Source: Acidimicrobiaceae bacterium (GTDB lineage: Bacteria > Actinomycetota > Acidimicrobiia > Acidimicrobiales > RAAP-2). Taken from it: a stretch of 6,066 bases of DNA. Under the pieces are notes generated by a model. The model was not told the origin of the DNA and did no database searches. It saw only the letters and a program-made list of their open reading frames with translations. The position numbers and the translations under genes were made by a program. How positions within the stretch are numbered: the first letter of the stretch is position 1; each line of letters starts with the position of its first letter. The DNA is taken from the NCBI GenBank assembly GCA_003152555.1, contig PMAL01000096.1, positions 1-6,066 of the forward strand. The letters are read 5' to 3'. Shown here piece by piece: positions 1 to 6,066 of this stretch.

Positions 1-2
1 TT

Positions 3-6
3 GGAG
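3..6 (+). promoter_or_regulatory. Ribosome binding site for the small basic protein
   Basis: GGAG ends 4 bases before the ATG at position 11. The spacing is a little short, but this is the only Shine-Dalgarno-like motif near either candidate start, so it favours position 11 over the ATG at 62. Confidence 0.45.
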
Positions 7-10
7 ATTT

Positions 11-451
11 ATGGTTACCGCCGCTAAAAAGCCAACGCCGAAAAAGCCCGCGAAAAGAACCATGAGCGCCGATCACAAGGCAAAACTGGCGCAAGGTCGT
101 AATGAATCACGGATTGTCAGCAAATATCTAGACGCCCTTGCCGCAGGAAAAGGCAAGCGCGGACGCAAGCGCACACCAGAATCAATCAGTATTCAAATTG
201 CTCGTATTGACAAAGCAATGTTGGTGGCGTCGCCAATACAAAAATTAGAGCTCACACAAAAACGCTACGATCTCGTCGCCGAACACGGTCGTCTGACCTC
301 CCGAGTCGATCTCACCAGCGTCGAGAAGGACTTCACTAAGGTGGCCAAATCCTTCGCCAATCGAAACGGCATTGGCTACAACGCCTTTCGGGAATTGGGA
401 GTCTCGGCCGAAGTACTAAAGCGCTGCGGCATTAGCCGCGCTCGCTCGTAA
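11..451 (+). CDS. Small basic protein of unknown function, putative nucleic-acid binding
   Basis: A 146-residue protein that I do not recognise as a named family. Residues 1-17 are a Lys/Pro/Ala-rich tail (KKPTPKKPAKR) resembling the tails of histone-like proteins. A second basic patch, GKGKRGRKRTPES, lies at about 47-58. Residues 59-110 look helical and charged, possibly coiled coil. The C-terminus (119-143) has the pattern GIGYNAFRELGVSAEVLKRCGIS, which looks like a short conserved helical module. I recall similar basic proteins in actinobacterial genomes but cannot name one. There is no signal peptide or membrane segment, so it is probably cytoplasmic. DNA or RNA binding is inference from composition only. 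The ATG at 11 is chosen because GGAG lies 4 bases upstream. No in-frame stop precedes it in the window, so an upstream extension is not excluded, and ATG at 62 is a weaker alternative. Its end overlaps convergent purQ. Confidence 0.75.
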   Translation: MVTAAKKPTPKKPAKRTMSADHKAKLAQGRNESRIVSKYLDALAAGKGKRGRKRTPESISIQIARIDKAMLVASPIQKLELTQKRYDLVAEHGRLTSRVDLTSVEKDFTKVAKSFANRNGIGYNAFRELGVSAEVLKRCGISRARS

Positions 452-1117
452 GTCACGCCGAGGCGCCGAGACAAAACCCTCGAGCAGGACCCTTCCGTCG
501 GCGCTGCCTAGCAACGTCGACATCGCTCGCTCAGGGTGCGGCATGAGTCCCACGACATTGCCCTCCCGATTCGCGACGCCCGCAATATCGCCACGAGATC
601 CATTGGGGTTGTCCTTGTAGCGCAGCACCACTTGATCATTGGCTTCAAGCGCTTCGTAGGTGAGGTCATCACACGTGTAAGCGCCCGAAAAGTGATTGAT
701 TGGAATCGTGAGTTCTTGACCCGGGCTCGCAAGCCAGGTCAGCACGGAGTTCGTTGAACCGACCACCAGTGCAGTCGGTTCGCTGATGAACGTTAAACCG
801 CGGTTCTTCTGCAAGGCTCCCGGCAACAATCCAGCTTCCGTGAGCACTTGGAAGCCGTTGCAGATACCCAGTACTGGTCCGCCCTCACGGGCAAAGCTGG
901 CAACCGCGTCCATGACGGGCGAGAAACGCGCGAGCGCGCCGGGACGCAAGTAGTCACCGTGCGCGAAACCCCCCGGCAGGATCAGGCCATCGAAACCGGA
1001 GAGGTCCGTCTGCGAATGCCAGACCAAGTCCACGTCGACGCCCAGTTGGGTCATCGCGAGCGACGCGTCGTACTCACAGTTCGAACCGGGAAAAACGATG
1101 ACACCGATGCGGGTCAC
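416..1117 (-). CDS. purQ: Phosphoribosylformylglycinamidine synthase subunit PurQ (glutaminase)
   Basis: Class I glutamine amidotransferase subunit of FGAM synthase. It hydrolyses glutamine and supplies ammonia to PurL for conversion of FGAR to FGAM, in a cytoplasmic complex with PurS. The 233-residue protein shows the N-terminal GVIVFPGSNCEYD strand-loop, the LPGGFAHGDYLRPGA segment (about 47-61), the nucleophile elbow GICNGFQ with Cys86, and MPHPER with His194 and Glu196, which complete the Cys-His-Glu triad. PIxHxxGxY appears at 139-147 as PINHFSGAY. The start is GTG at 1117, overlapping the purS stop by 4 bp (GTGA), with GAAGG 7 bases upstream. Length is slightly above the usual 220-230 because of an Arg/Ala-rich tail (about 219-233). 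The last 11 residues are encoded in DNA shared with the convergent small gene. It appears intact and active. Confidence 0.97.
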   Translation of the reverse strand: MTRIGVIVFPGSNCEYDASLAMTQLGVDVDLVWHSQTDLSGFDGLILPGGFAHGDYLRPGALARFSPVMDAVASFAREGGPVLGICNGFQVLTEAGLLPGALQKNRGLTFISEPTALVVGSTNSVLTWLASPGQELTIPINHFSGAYTCDDLTYEALEANDQVVLRYKDNPNGSRGDIAGVANREGNVVGLMPHPERAMSTLLGSADGRVLLEGFVSAPRRDLRASAANAAAL

Positions 1118-1371
1118 GAGACAACCTTCGCGCTACGGGCCACGGCATTTTCAATCACGGGATTGGACAACAGCCGCTCGGCCATCGCCGTGGCCTTGAG
1201 CAGGGCGGCCGCCTCGTCGTTCGCTTCAATGTCAAGTCGAAACGACTTACCCGCTCGAACGTTGGTCACACCGGTAAATCCGAGGGCCGGCAGGGCTCGT
1301 TCAATCGTCGCACCCTCGGGATCCGCGATCCCTTCGCGCAGCGTTACTTCGACAATGACGGGATAGTTCAC
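1114..1371 (-). CDS. purS: Phosphoribosylformylglycinamidine synthase subunit PurS
   Basis: Small structural subunit of the three-part FGAM synthase, which bridges PurQ and PurL and is thought to help ammonia transfer between them. With the GTG start at 1371 the product is 85 residues, matching the family length of about 80-85. It begins MNYPVIVEVTLREGIADPEG, and the family pattern continues with a LGFTGVTNVRAGKSFRLDI core (about 30-48) and the LLSNPVIE C-terminal motif (67-74). The reading frame stays open upstream into purC, but that extension is unrelated to PurS, so the shorter start is chosen. No clear Shine-Dalgarno sequence is visible. The purC stop codon ends 2 bases before the GTG, so translation is probably coupled. 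The stop overlaps the purQ start (GTGA). Presence of PurS implies a short, separate PurL elsewhere in the genome. Confidence 0.94.
   Translation of the reverse strand: MNYPVIVEVTLREGIADPEGATIERALPALGFTGVTNVRAGKSFRLDIEANDEAAALLKATAMAERLLSNPVIENAVARSAKVVS
1125..1129 (-). promoter_or_regulatory. Ribosome binding site for purQ inside purS
   Basis: On the - strand GAAGG lies 7 bases before the GTG start of purQ, within the last codons of purS. It supports the GTG at 1117 and suggests purQ can be re-initiated directly where purS translation ends. Confidence 0.5.
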
Positions 1372-1373
1372 GT

Positions 1374-2267
1374 CTACGCACCGTACCAGTCGTTGAGTGA
1401 ATGGCCGGTCACCCGTTCGTACGCATCGACGTAACGAGCTGACGTGATCGCCACGACATCCGGGGGCACCGTGGGCGGCGGCGGCGTGCGGTCCCAGGAT
1501 TGCGCCGTCAACCAATCGCGAAACGGTTGCTTGTCGAACGCCGGCGGCGTCTCACCGGAGCGCACTTGGTCGGCCGGCCAGATTCGTGAAGAGTCCGGGG
1601 TGAGTACCTCATCGCACACCACGAGTTCTCCATCCACGAAACCCAATTCAAACTTGGTGTCGGCCAAGACCAGCCCAGCATTGAGCAGGGCGTCAGCCGC
1701 CAGTGTGAAGAGATCCAGGCACAGCGTTTGCGCCCCGACCAGCGCGTCGTGGCCAACCAAGCTCGCCGCGGTCGCGAGATCAATGTTCACGTCGTGGCCC
1801 GCGGCCGACTTTGTCGAAGGGGTAAACAGCGGTTTCGCGAACGCATCGGTCAACTGCATCCCCGCCGGCACGGCCATCTGATGGACCGTGCCGCTCTTCA
1901 CGTACTCTTCGTACGCCTGTCCGGCGAGACGACCGCGCACAATGCATTCGAGCGGCAACATCACGGCTTTGCGCGCCAACATGGACCGGCCGTGCCATTC
2001 AGACTTGTTCCTAAAACCGGGAATGTAGTCATCGATCTCCGCGGGGTCGCACGAGACCAAGGCGCTGGGGACTGAGACCGCAAACTCACGCAACCAGTAA
2101 TTGGTCATGCCGGTGAGCACGCGACCCTTTTGGGGAATCGTTTCATTCATCACCACGTCAAAGGCACTCAGTCGATCGGTCGCGACCAACAAGAGATGGC
2201 GATCATCGAACTCGAAGAGGTCGCGGACCTTGCCCGAATAACTGTGTTGCAGCGCGAGGTCGCTCAT
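1374..2267 (-). CDS. purC: Phosphoribosylaminoimidazole-succinocarboxamide synthase (SAICAR synthetase)
   Basis: Joins CAIR and L-aspartate using ATP to give SAICAR, the substrate of PurB encoded just upstream. The 297-residue product is the long form, like yeast Ade1, rather than the ~237-residue E. coli type. Visible motifs are the ATP-binding SGKVRDL (11-17), TDRLSAFDVV (30-39), ECIVRGRLAG (107-116), FTPSTKSAAGHDVNI (148-162), LADTKFELGF (201-210) and DEVLTPDSSRIW (219-230). The C-terminal segment RYVDAYERVTGHSLNDW is also typical. Two motifs depart from the form I expect: AGQ where AGS is usual, and HDVN where long forms usually have HDEN. The ATG at 2267 is preferred because it makes an ATGA overlap with the purB stop. 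A GTG three codons earlier (2276) is possible. Neither start has a clear Shine-Dalgarno sequence. Confidence 0.95.
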   Translation of the reverse strand: MSDLALQHSYSGKVRDLFEFDDRHLLLVATDRLSAFDVVMNETIPQKGRVLTGMTNYWLREFAVSVPSALVSCDPAEIDDYIPGFRNKSEWHGRSMLARKAVMLPLECIVRGRLAGQAYEEYVKSGTVHQMAVPAGMQLTDAFAKPLFTPSTKSAAGHDVNIDLATAASLVGHDALVGAQTLCLDLFTLAADALLNAGLVLADTKFELGFVDGELVVCDEVLTPDSSRIWPADQVRSGETPPAFDKQPFRDWLTAQSWDRTPPPPTVPPDVVAITSARYVDAYERVTGHSLNDWYGA

Positions 2268-3571
2268 GTGCGCCACGTCAACGCGTCAAGGAATCGACCA
2301 CGATGCGTCAACAGCCGTTGGGCGTCGAAGGCGCGATCCAACACTTCGTTACTGAGCGGGACCGCGCTGTCACTCTCAATGACATCGCGGAAGTTCCTCC
2401 GCTGCTCGCTCGCTTGTAACGCGGCCCTTTGCACAATGCGATAGGCATCGTCACGCGATAGACCCGAGTCGATCAGTGCGAGCAGAACGGACTGGGAGAA
2501 CACGAGGCCCAATGAATTAACATTCAGATTTTCCATGGCGCGCTCGGGGCACAAGACGAGACCATCAGCTAGGGCCGTGGCCTTGCGCAACATGTAGACG
2601 GTGAGTTGCAAAGCGTCAGGCATGACCACGCGTTCGACGCTCGAATGAGAGATGTCCCGCTCGTGCCACAGGGCCACGTCTTCGAGGCCCGCCTGTAGGT
2701 AACCACGCAATACCCTCGCCAGTCCGCACAGTCGTTCGGACATGATGGGATTTCGTTTATGCGGCATTGCCGACGAACCCTTCTGTCCTTCGGCAAACGG
2801 CTCTTGCGCCTCGCCCACCTCACTGCGCGCAAGGTGACGAACTTCGAGCGCGAACAGTTCCATCGACGTGCCCAGTGCCGCGCACGCGTAGAGGACTTGG
2901 GCGTGACGGTCGCGCGAAATCACTTGCGTCGACGGCACGCCGACAAGTCCGAGTCGCTCGCACACGTACGCTTCAACACCAGGATCGATGTTCGAATACG
3001 TGCCCACCGCGCCGGACAGTTTTCCCACCGCAATCGCGGTGCGCGCCTGTTGGGCCCGTTCAATGTCACGTTGCACCTGTAACGCAAAGAGAGAGAACTT
3101 GGCTCCGTACGTCGTGGGCTCGGCGTGCATTCCGTGCGTGCGGCCAAGGATCGGCCAATCAATTGACTCAACGGCCCGACGAGTCAGGGCGTCTCGCAGC
3201 GCCGTGGCCTCGTTGATCACGATGTCCATGGCACTCGTCAAGATTCGACAGAGCGCGGTATCAACGACGTCCGAGGACGTGAGAGCGTAGTGAATCCACG
3301 CACCTTCGGGCATGCCAATTCTCGCTTGCACGGCATCCACGAAGGCGGCCGTGTCGTGATTGGTTACCAGTTCTCGCGTTTCAACGTCGGCCACAAAGGC
3401 GCCGTCAATCACGGGGCGGCGCTGGCGAAGGACTGCAACTTCTTCGGCGGGTAGCACGCCGGACACGGCGAGCGCCTCCGCGCAGAGCAGCTCCACTTCG
3501 AGCATCGTGTCGAAACGGTGCTCGTCGCTAAAGAGAGCCGCCACGTCCTTGGGTGAATACCTCGGAATCAT
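2264..3571 (-). CDS. purB: Adenylosuccinate lyase
   Basis: Member of the fumarase/aspartase superfamily. It removes fumarate from SAICAR to give AICAR and from adenylosuccinate to give AMP, so it serves both IMP synthesis and the AMP branch. It is expected to be a cytoplasmic homotetramer. The 435-residue length is normal and the N-terminus (MIPRYSPKDVAALFSDEHRF) aligns with the Bacillus type. Residues matching B. subtilis His68, His89 and His141 are seen as His72 (NHDTAAF), His94 (WIHY) and His146 (GRTHGMHAEPTT). The superfamily signature GSSAMPHKRNP at 265-275 carries the catalytic serine. LWHERDISHSSVER (301-314) is also conserved. The ATG at 3571 overlaps the purD stop (ATGA) and is preceded by a strong AAGGGAG. 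The end overlaps purC by 4 bp. No sign of damage. Confidence 0.97.
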   Translation of the reverse strand: MIPRYSPKDVAALFSDEHRFDTMLEVELLCAEALAVSGVLPAEEVAVLRQRRPVIDGAFVADVETRELVTNHDTAAFVDAVQARIGMPEGAWIHYALTSSDVVDTALCRILTSAMDIVINEATALRDALTRRAVESIDWPILGRTHGMHAEPTTYGAKFSLFALQVQRDIERAQQARTAIAVGKLSGAVGTYSNIDPGVEAYVCERLGLVGVPSTQVISRDRHAQVLYACAALGTSMELFALEVRHLARSEVGEAQEPFAEGQKGSSAMPHKRNPIMSERLCGLARVLRGYLQAGLEDVALWHERDISHSSVERVVMPDALQLTVYMLRKATALADGLVLCPERAMENLNVNSLGLVFSQSVLLALIDSGLSRDDAYRIVQRAALQASEQRRNFRDVIESDSAVPLSNEVLDRAFDAQRLLTHRGRFLDALTWRT

Positions 3572-4824
3572 TTCTCTCCCTTGTCCGCGTCGCGGGCAAT
3601 GTCAGTGCGCATGACTTTCCCCTCAAAGTTTATGAGCGACGCCGCCTCGTACGCACGTCGCCGAGCCTGCCCCAATGACTCACCAACCGCGGTCACCGCC
3701 AAGACGCGACCGCCGGCCGTGACGAATTGGCCAACGTCATTGAGTCCCGTGCCCGCGTGAAAAATCAGGACGCCGTCGATGGCCGTTGCGAGTTGCCCGT
3801 CCGGCCCAAGGCCCGAGATGACGTCGCCGTGGCGAGACGCTGCCGGATAGCCGTGTGACGCGAGCACCACGGTGACCGCGCTGCCCGACACCGGAGCCAA
3901 CTCGTGATCGAGTGAGCCGCTCGCGACGCGCGTCAGCAAATCAAACACCCGGTCGCCGTAGAGCGGGACGAGCACCTCGGTCTCGGGATCACCGAAGCGC
4001 ACGTTGTACTCCAGCAACTTCGGTCCCTTTGATGTCAACATGATGCCGGCGTAGAGTACCCCGCGAAAGTCGATTGACCGTCGTGTCAGTTCGTGCACGG
4101 TCGGCGAAAGAATTGTTGACATCACCTGGCCAACGTGGGACGCAGTCATCGAGGGCATGGGCGCGAACGCGCCCATGCCTCCCGTGTTAGCGCCGTGATC
4201 GCCATCGCCAACGCGCTTGAAATCTTGAGCGGCCGCGAGCGACAGCACATTGGTGCCGTCACAGAGCACAAGCAACGAGCATTCGGGGCCATCTAAACCT
4301 TCTTCGATAATGACCGTCGTCCCCGCGTCACCGAATGACTCGCCGCTCAACTTGTCGCGCACATCCGCACACGCCTCATCAAAATCGCTGGTAACCAACA
4401 CGCCCTTGCCCGCGGCCAAGCCGTCAGTTTTGATGACGTAAGGGGCGTTCATCGCGCGAAGGTACGCAACGGCCTCGTCGAGCACGCGAAAGGTACCGAA
4501 CTCTGCGGTGGGCACACCCGAGGCCGCCAAGAACTCTTTCATGAACGCCTTGGAGCCTTCGAGTTGTGCGCCATCCTTTCCCGGACCAACGACAGATTTG
4601 CCCTGCGCCCGCAAGGTGTCAGCCAGACCCTCGACGAGTGGCTGTTCGGGTCCAATAACAAAGAGGTTGGCGTCGAGCATCGTGGCGGGTGTCGCCGTGC
4701 AGGTTATACCGTGGGCCGCTATCCCGGCGTTGCCCGGCGTGACGATGACACTGGCGCTCTTAGACATGGCCCACGCCAGCGCGTGCTCTCGCGCGCCCGA
4801 ACCAACCACCACGCAACTGCTCAC
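3568..4824 (-). CDS. purD: Phosphoribosylamine-glycine ligase (GAR synthetase)
   Basis: ATP-grasp enzyme that joins 5-phosphoribosylamine and glycine to form GAR, the second step of de novo purine synthesis. The 418-residue length is typical of the stand-alone bacterial form, with no fused PurM or PurN domain. Motifs in order are the N-terminal nucleotide-fold loop VVVGSGAREHAL (5-16), the ATP-grasp lysine region KTDGLAAGKGV (132-142), the EEGLDGPECSL hinge (174-184), QDFKRVGDGDHGANTGGMGAF (200-220), and LEYNVRFGDPETEVL (271-285) holding the metal-binding acidic residues and the RFGDPE family signature. The C-terminal domain runs to the Lys/Asp-rich end. The start is GTG at 4824, overlapping the purA stop (GTGA). 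It places the first strand correctly, though no clear Shine-Dalgarno sequence is seen. The stop overlaps the purB ATG. All expected residues appear present. Confidence 0.97.
   Translation of the reverse strand: MSSCVVVGSGAREHALAWAMSKSASVIVTPGNAGIAAHGITCTATPATMLDANLFVIGPEQPLVEGLADTLRAQGKSVVGPGKDGAQLEGSKAFMKEFLAASGVPTAEFGTFRVLDEAVAYLRAMNAPYVIKTDGLAAGKGVLVTSDFDEACADVRDKLSGESFGDAGTTVIIEEGLDGPECSLLVLCDGTNVLSLAAAQDFKRVGDGDHGANTGGMGAFAPMPSMTASHVGQVMSTILSPTVHELTRRSIDFRGVLYAGIMLTSKGPKLLEYNVRFGDPETEVLVPLYGDRVFDLLTRVASGSLDHELAPVSGSAVTVVLASHGYPAASRHGDVISGLGPDGQLATAIDGVLIFHAGTGLNDVGQFVTAGGRVLAVTAVGESLGQARRRAYEAASLINFEGKVMRTDIARDADKGEK
3576..3582 (-). promoter_or_regulatory. Ribosome binding site for purB inside purD
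   Basis: AAGGGAG on the - strand ends 4 bases before the purB ATG and lies in the last codons of purD. It is the best Shine-Dalgarno match in the cluster. purB may thus be translated at a higher or more independent rate than its neighbours, which would suit an enzyme used at two pathway steps (inference). Confidence 0.65.
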
Positions 4825-6066
4825 GAGGGTCGAACGAACTGCTCTCGGCCCGGACCCACACCGACCACCGAAATGGTGACAGCGGTGGTTTTTTCCAGGA
4901 ACTTCACGTAGTTCTTTGCCGCGTCAGGCAGTTGCTCGTACTTGGTAAAGGTCGTGATGTCGCTGCACCAGCCGGGCAGCACCTCGTAGACCGGCACCAC
5001 CTCGTGCAGGACCGATTGGTGATAGGGCGGGTATTGATAGCGCACGCCGTCGGCCTCGTAGGCAACGCAAACCTTAATCTCGTCGAGCGTGTCCAGCACG
5101 TCAAGCTTGGTGAGCGCAATTTCGGTCAGCGAATTAAGACGTGCCGCCTGGCGGGCCATCACCGCGTCGAACCAACCAACACGTCGGCGACGCCCAGTGT
5201 TGGTGCCGAACTCGTGACCACGCTCGACCAGCAGCTCGCCCAGGTCGCCATCCACCTCCGTGGGAAATGGACCCGCACCGACGCGCGTGACGTACGCCTT
5301 GGCGATGCCAACGATGGAGGTAATGTCTCGCGGTCCCAAACCCGAGCCGGTGCAGGCGCCTCCGGCCACGGGGTTCGACGAGGTCACAAACGGGTAGGTG
5401 CCGTGGTCGAGATCAAGAAACGTGGCCTGCGCGCCCTCGAGCAGGATTCGCCGCCCGCTCGCCAGTGCGTTGTGCACGATGCCGACGGTGTCGTCAATCA
5501 TCGGCGCCAACAATGGCGCAAACTCATCGAGGTACTTGGCGCATATGTCCTTGGCGCTCATTGCTGGACGGTTGTAGATCTTGGTGAGCACAAGGTTCTT
5601 TTCGCGCAGGACCACGTCAAGCTTTTCGCGGAAAATTTTTGCGTCGAGCAGGTCCTGCACGCGCAGCCCGACTCGCGACGACTTGTCGGCGTAGGCCGGA
5701 CCAATGCCCCGCTTGGTGGTGCCCAAGGCGTTCTTGCCCAGGAATCGTTCGGTCAGCCGGTCGAGTTCCTGGTGATACGGCATAATCAAGTGCGCGTTGC
5801 CCGAGACCACGAGGCGCGACACGTCGACGTTCTTCGCGATCAGCCGGTCCATTTCGGTCAGCAGCACCGCGGGATCGACCACGACTCCGTTTCCGATGAC
5901 GGGTGTGATGTGCGGATAAAGGATTCCCGACGGCACGAGCTGGAGGGCGAAGGCTTCGCCGTCAACCACGATTCGGTGCCCCGCGTTGTGGCCACCCTGG
6001 TAGCGAACGACCACATCCATGTCACGAGCCAGGAGGTCGGTCAATTTACCTTTGCCTTCGTCACCC
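4821..6066 (-). CDS. purA: Adenylosuccinate synthetase, 5' end cut by window edge
   Basis: GTP-dependent enzyme that joins IMP and aspartate to give adenylosuccinate, the committed step to AMP. PurB, encoded two genes downstream, completes the branch. The window holds 414 complete codons of sense sequence. The first visible residues are GDEGKGK, the GTP-binding loop, so only about 11-12 N-terminal residues are missing. An apparent start at 6044 is a TTG that encodes an internal leucine and should not be used. Counting from that Gly, Asp2 and His30 (QGGHNAGH) correspond to catalytic Asp13 and His41 of the E. coli enzyme. Other motifs are GTTKRGIGPAYADK (115-128), EGAQATFLDLDHGTYPFVTSSNP (210-232), GAGPFPTEVDGD (263-274), TNTGRRRRVGWFDAV (288-302), TKLDVLD (319-325) and the C-terminal VGVGPGREQF. 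The estimated full length of about 426 is normal. The stop overlaps purD. Confidence 0.97.
   Translation of the reverse strand, partial: GDEGKGKLTDLLARDMDVVVRYQGGHNAGHRIVVDGEAFALQLVPSGILYPHITPVIGNGVVVDPAVLLTEMDRLIAKNVDVSRLVVSGNAHLIMPYHQELDRLTERFLGKNALGTTKRGIGPAYADKSSRVGLRVQDLLDAKIFREKLDVVLREKNLVLTKIYNRPAMSAKDICAKYLDEFAPLLAPMIDDTVGIVHNALASGRRILLEGAQATFLDLDHGTYPFVTSSNPVAGGACTGSGLGPRDITSIVGIAKAYVTRVGAGPFPTEVDGDLGELLVERGHEFGTNTGRRRRVGWFDAVMARQAARLNSLTEIALTKLDVLDTLDEIKVCVAYEADGVRYQYPPYHQSVLHEVVPVYEVLPGWCSDITTFTKYEQLPDAAKNYVKFLEKTTAVTISVVGVGPGREQFVRPS

Noticed and set aside
426..439. Short stem-loop GCGGC-ATTA-GCCGC at the purQ/small-gene junction as a bidirectional terminator
   Set aside because: The stem is only 5 bp and no proper T-run follows on either strand (at best CTTTAG on the - strand). 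It lies within both coding regions and could arise by chance in GC-rich DNA.
848..1366. 172-codon open frame on the + strand opposite purQ and purS
   Set aside because: It lies antisense to two clearly conserved genes, its Arg/Thr-rich translation resembles no protein, and open antisense frames are expected in GC-rich genes.
1372..1515. 5' extension of the PurS reading frame (48 extra codons)
   Set aside because: The added residues are the +1-frame reading of the purC 3' end and do not resemble PurS. The GTG at 1371 gives the family's normal length and N-terminus.
2767..3216. 149-codon and overlapping ~100-codon + strand frames opposite purB
   Set aside because: Arg/Pro/Cys-rich translations without domain features, fully inside purB, consistent with shadow frames.
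4508..4911. + strand open frames of 115-123 codons opposite purD and the end of purA
   Set aside because: Low-complexity Ser/Ala/Pro or Arg-rich translations with no recognisable motif. purD and purA are strongly supported in the opposite direction.
1..6066. Mobile elements, CRISPR array, tRNA or rRNA genes, riboswitch, or an undescribed defence or biosynthetic system
   Set aside because: No direct or inverted repeats of note, transposase motifs or structured RNA patterns were seen. Nearly every base is accounted for by housekeeping purine genes and one small gene.

Overview
The window is a compact purine-biosynthesis gene cluster from a GC-rich bacterium, with one uncharacterised gene facing it. 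The most likely source is the Actinomycetota, perhaps an Acidimicrobiia-like lineage. This is inferred from the separate PurS/PurQ form of FGAM synthase, the long (~297 residue) PurC, the actinobacterial-looking PurA and PurD motifs, frequent GTG starts, and the Lys/Arg-rich small protein at the left end. The genus cannot be fixed from sequence alone.

Layout: positions 11-451 (+ strand) carry a small basic protein of unknown function. Everything from about 416 to the right edge is one block of six - strand genes, read right to left: purA (its 5' end is cut off by the window edge at 6066), purD, purB, purC, purS, purQ. Four of the five junctions are 4-bp stop/start overlaps (GTGA or ATGA). The fifth, purC/purS, has a 2-bp gap. 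No room is left for internal promoters between genes, so one polycistronic mRNA with translational coupling is the natural reading. The purQ 3' end overlaps the 3' end of the convergent + strand gene by 36 bp. There is no non-coding stretch longer than about 10 bases.

Functionally, PurD makes GAR from phosphoribosylamine. PurS and PurQ are the small accessory and glutaminase subunits of FGAM synthase. PurC makes SAICAR. PurB releases fumarate from both SAICAR and adenylosuccinate. PurA makes adenylosuccinate from IMP. The cluster therefore covers several middle steps of IMP synthesis and the whole IMP-to-AMP branch. The catalytic FGAM synthase subunit (purL) and the first enzyme (purF) are not in the window, and purQ is followed directly by a convergent gene.

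I see no mobile element, CRISPR array, RNA gene or convincing novel system. The points most worth a second look are the basic small protein, the in-register antisense gene overlap at 416-451, and a PurC with substitutions in two usually conserved motifs.
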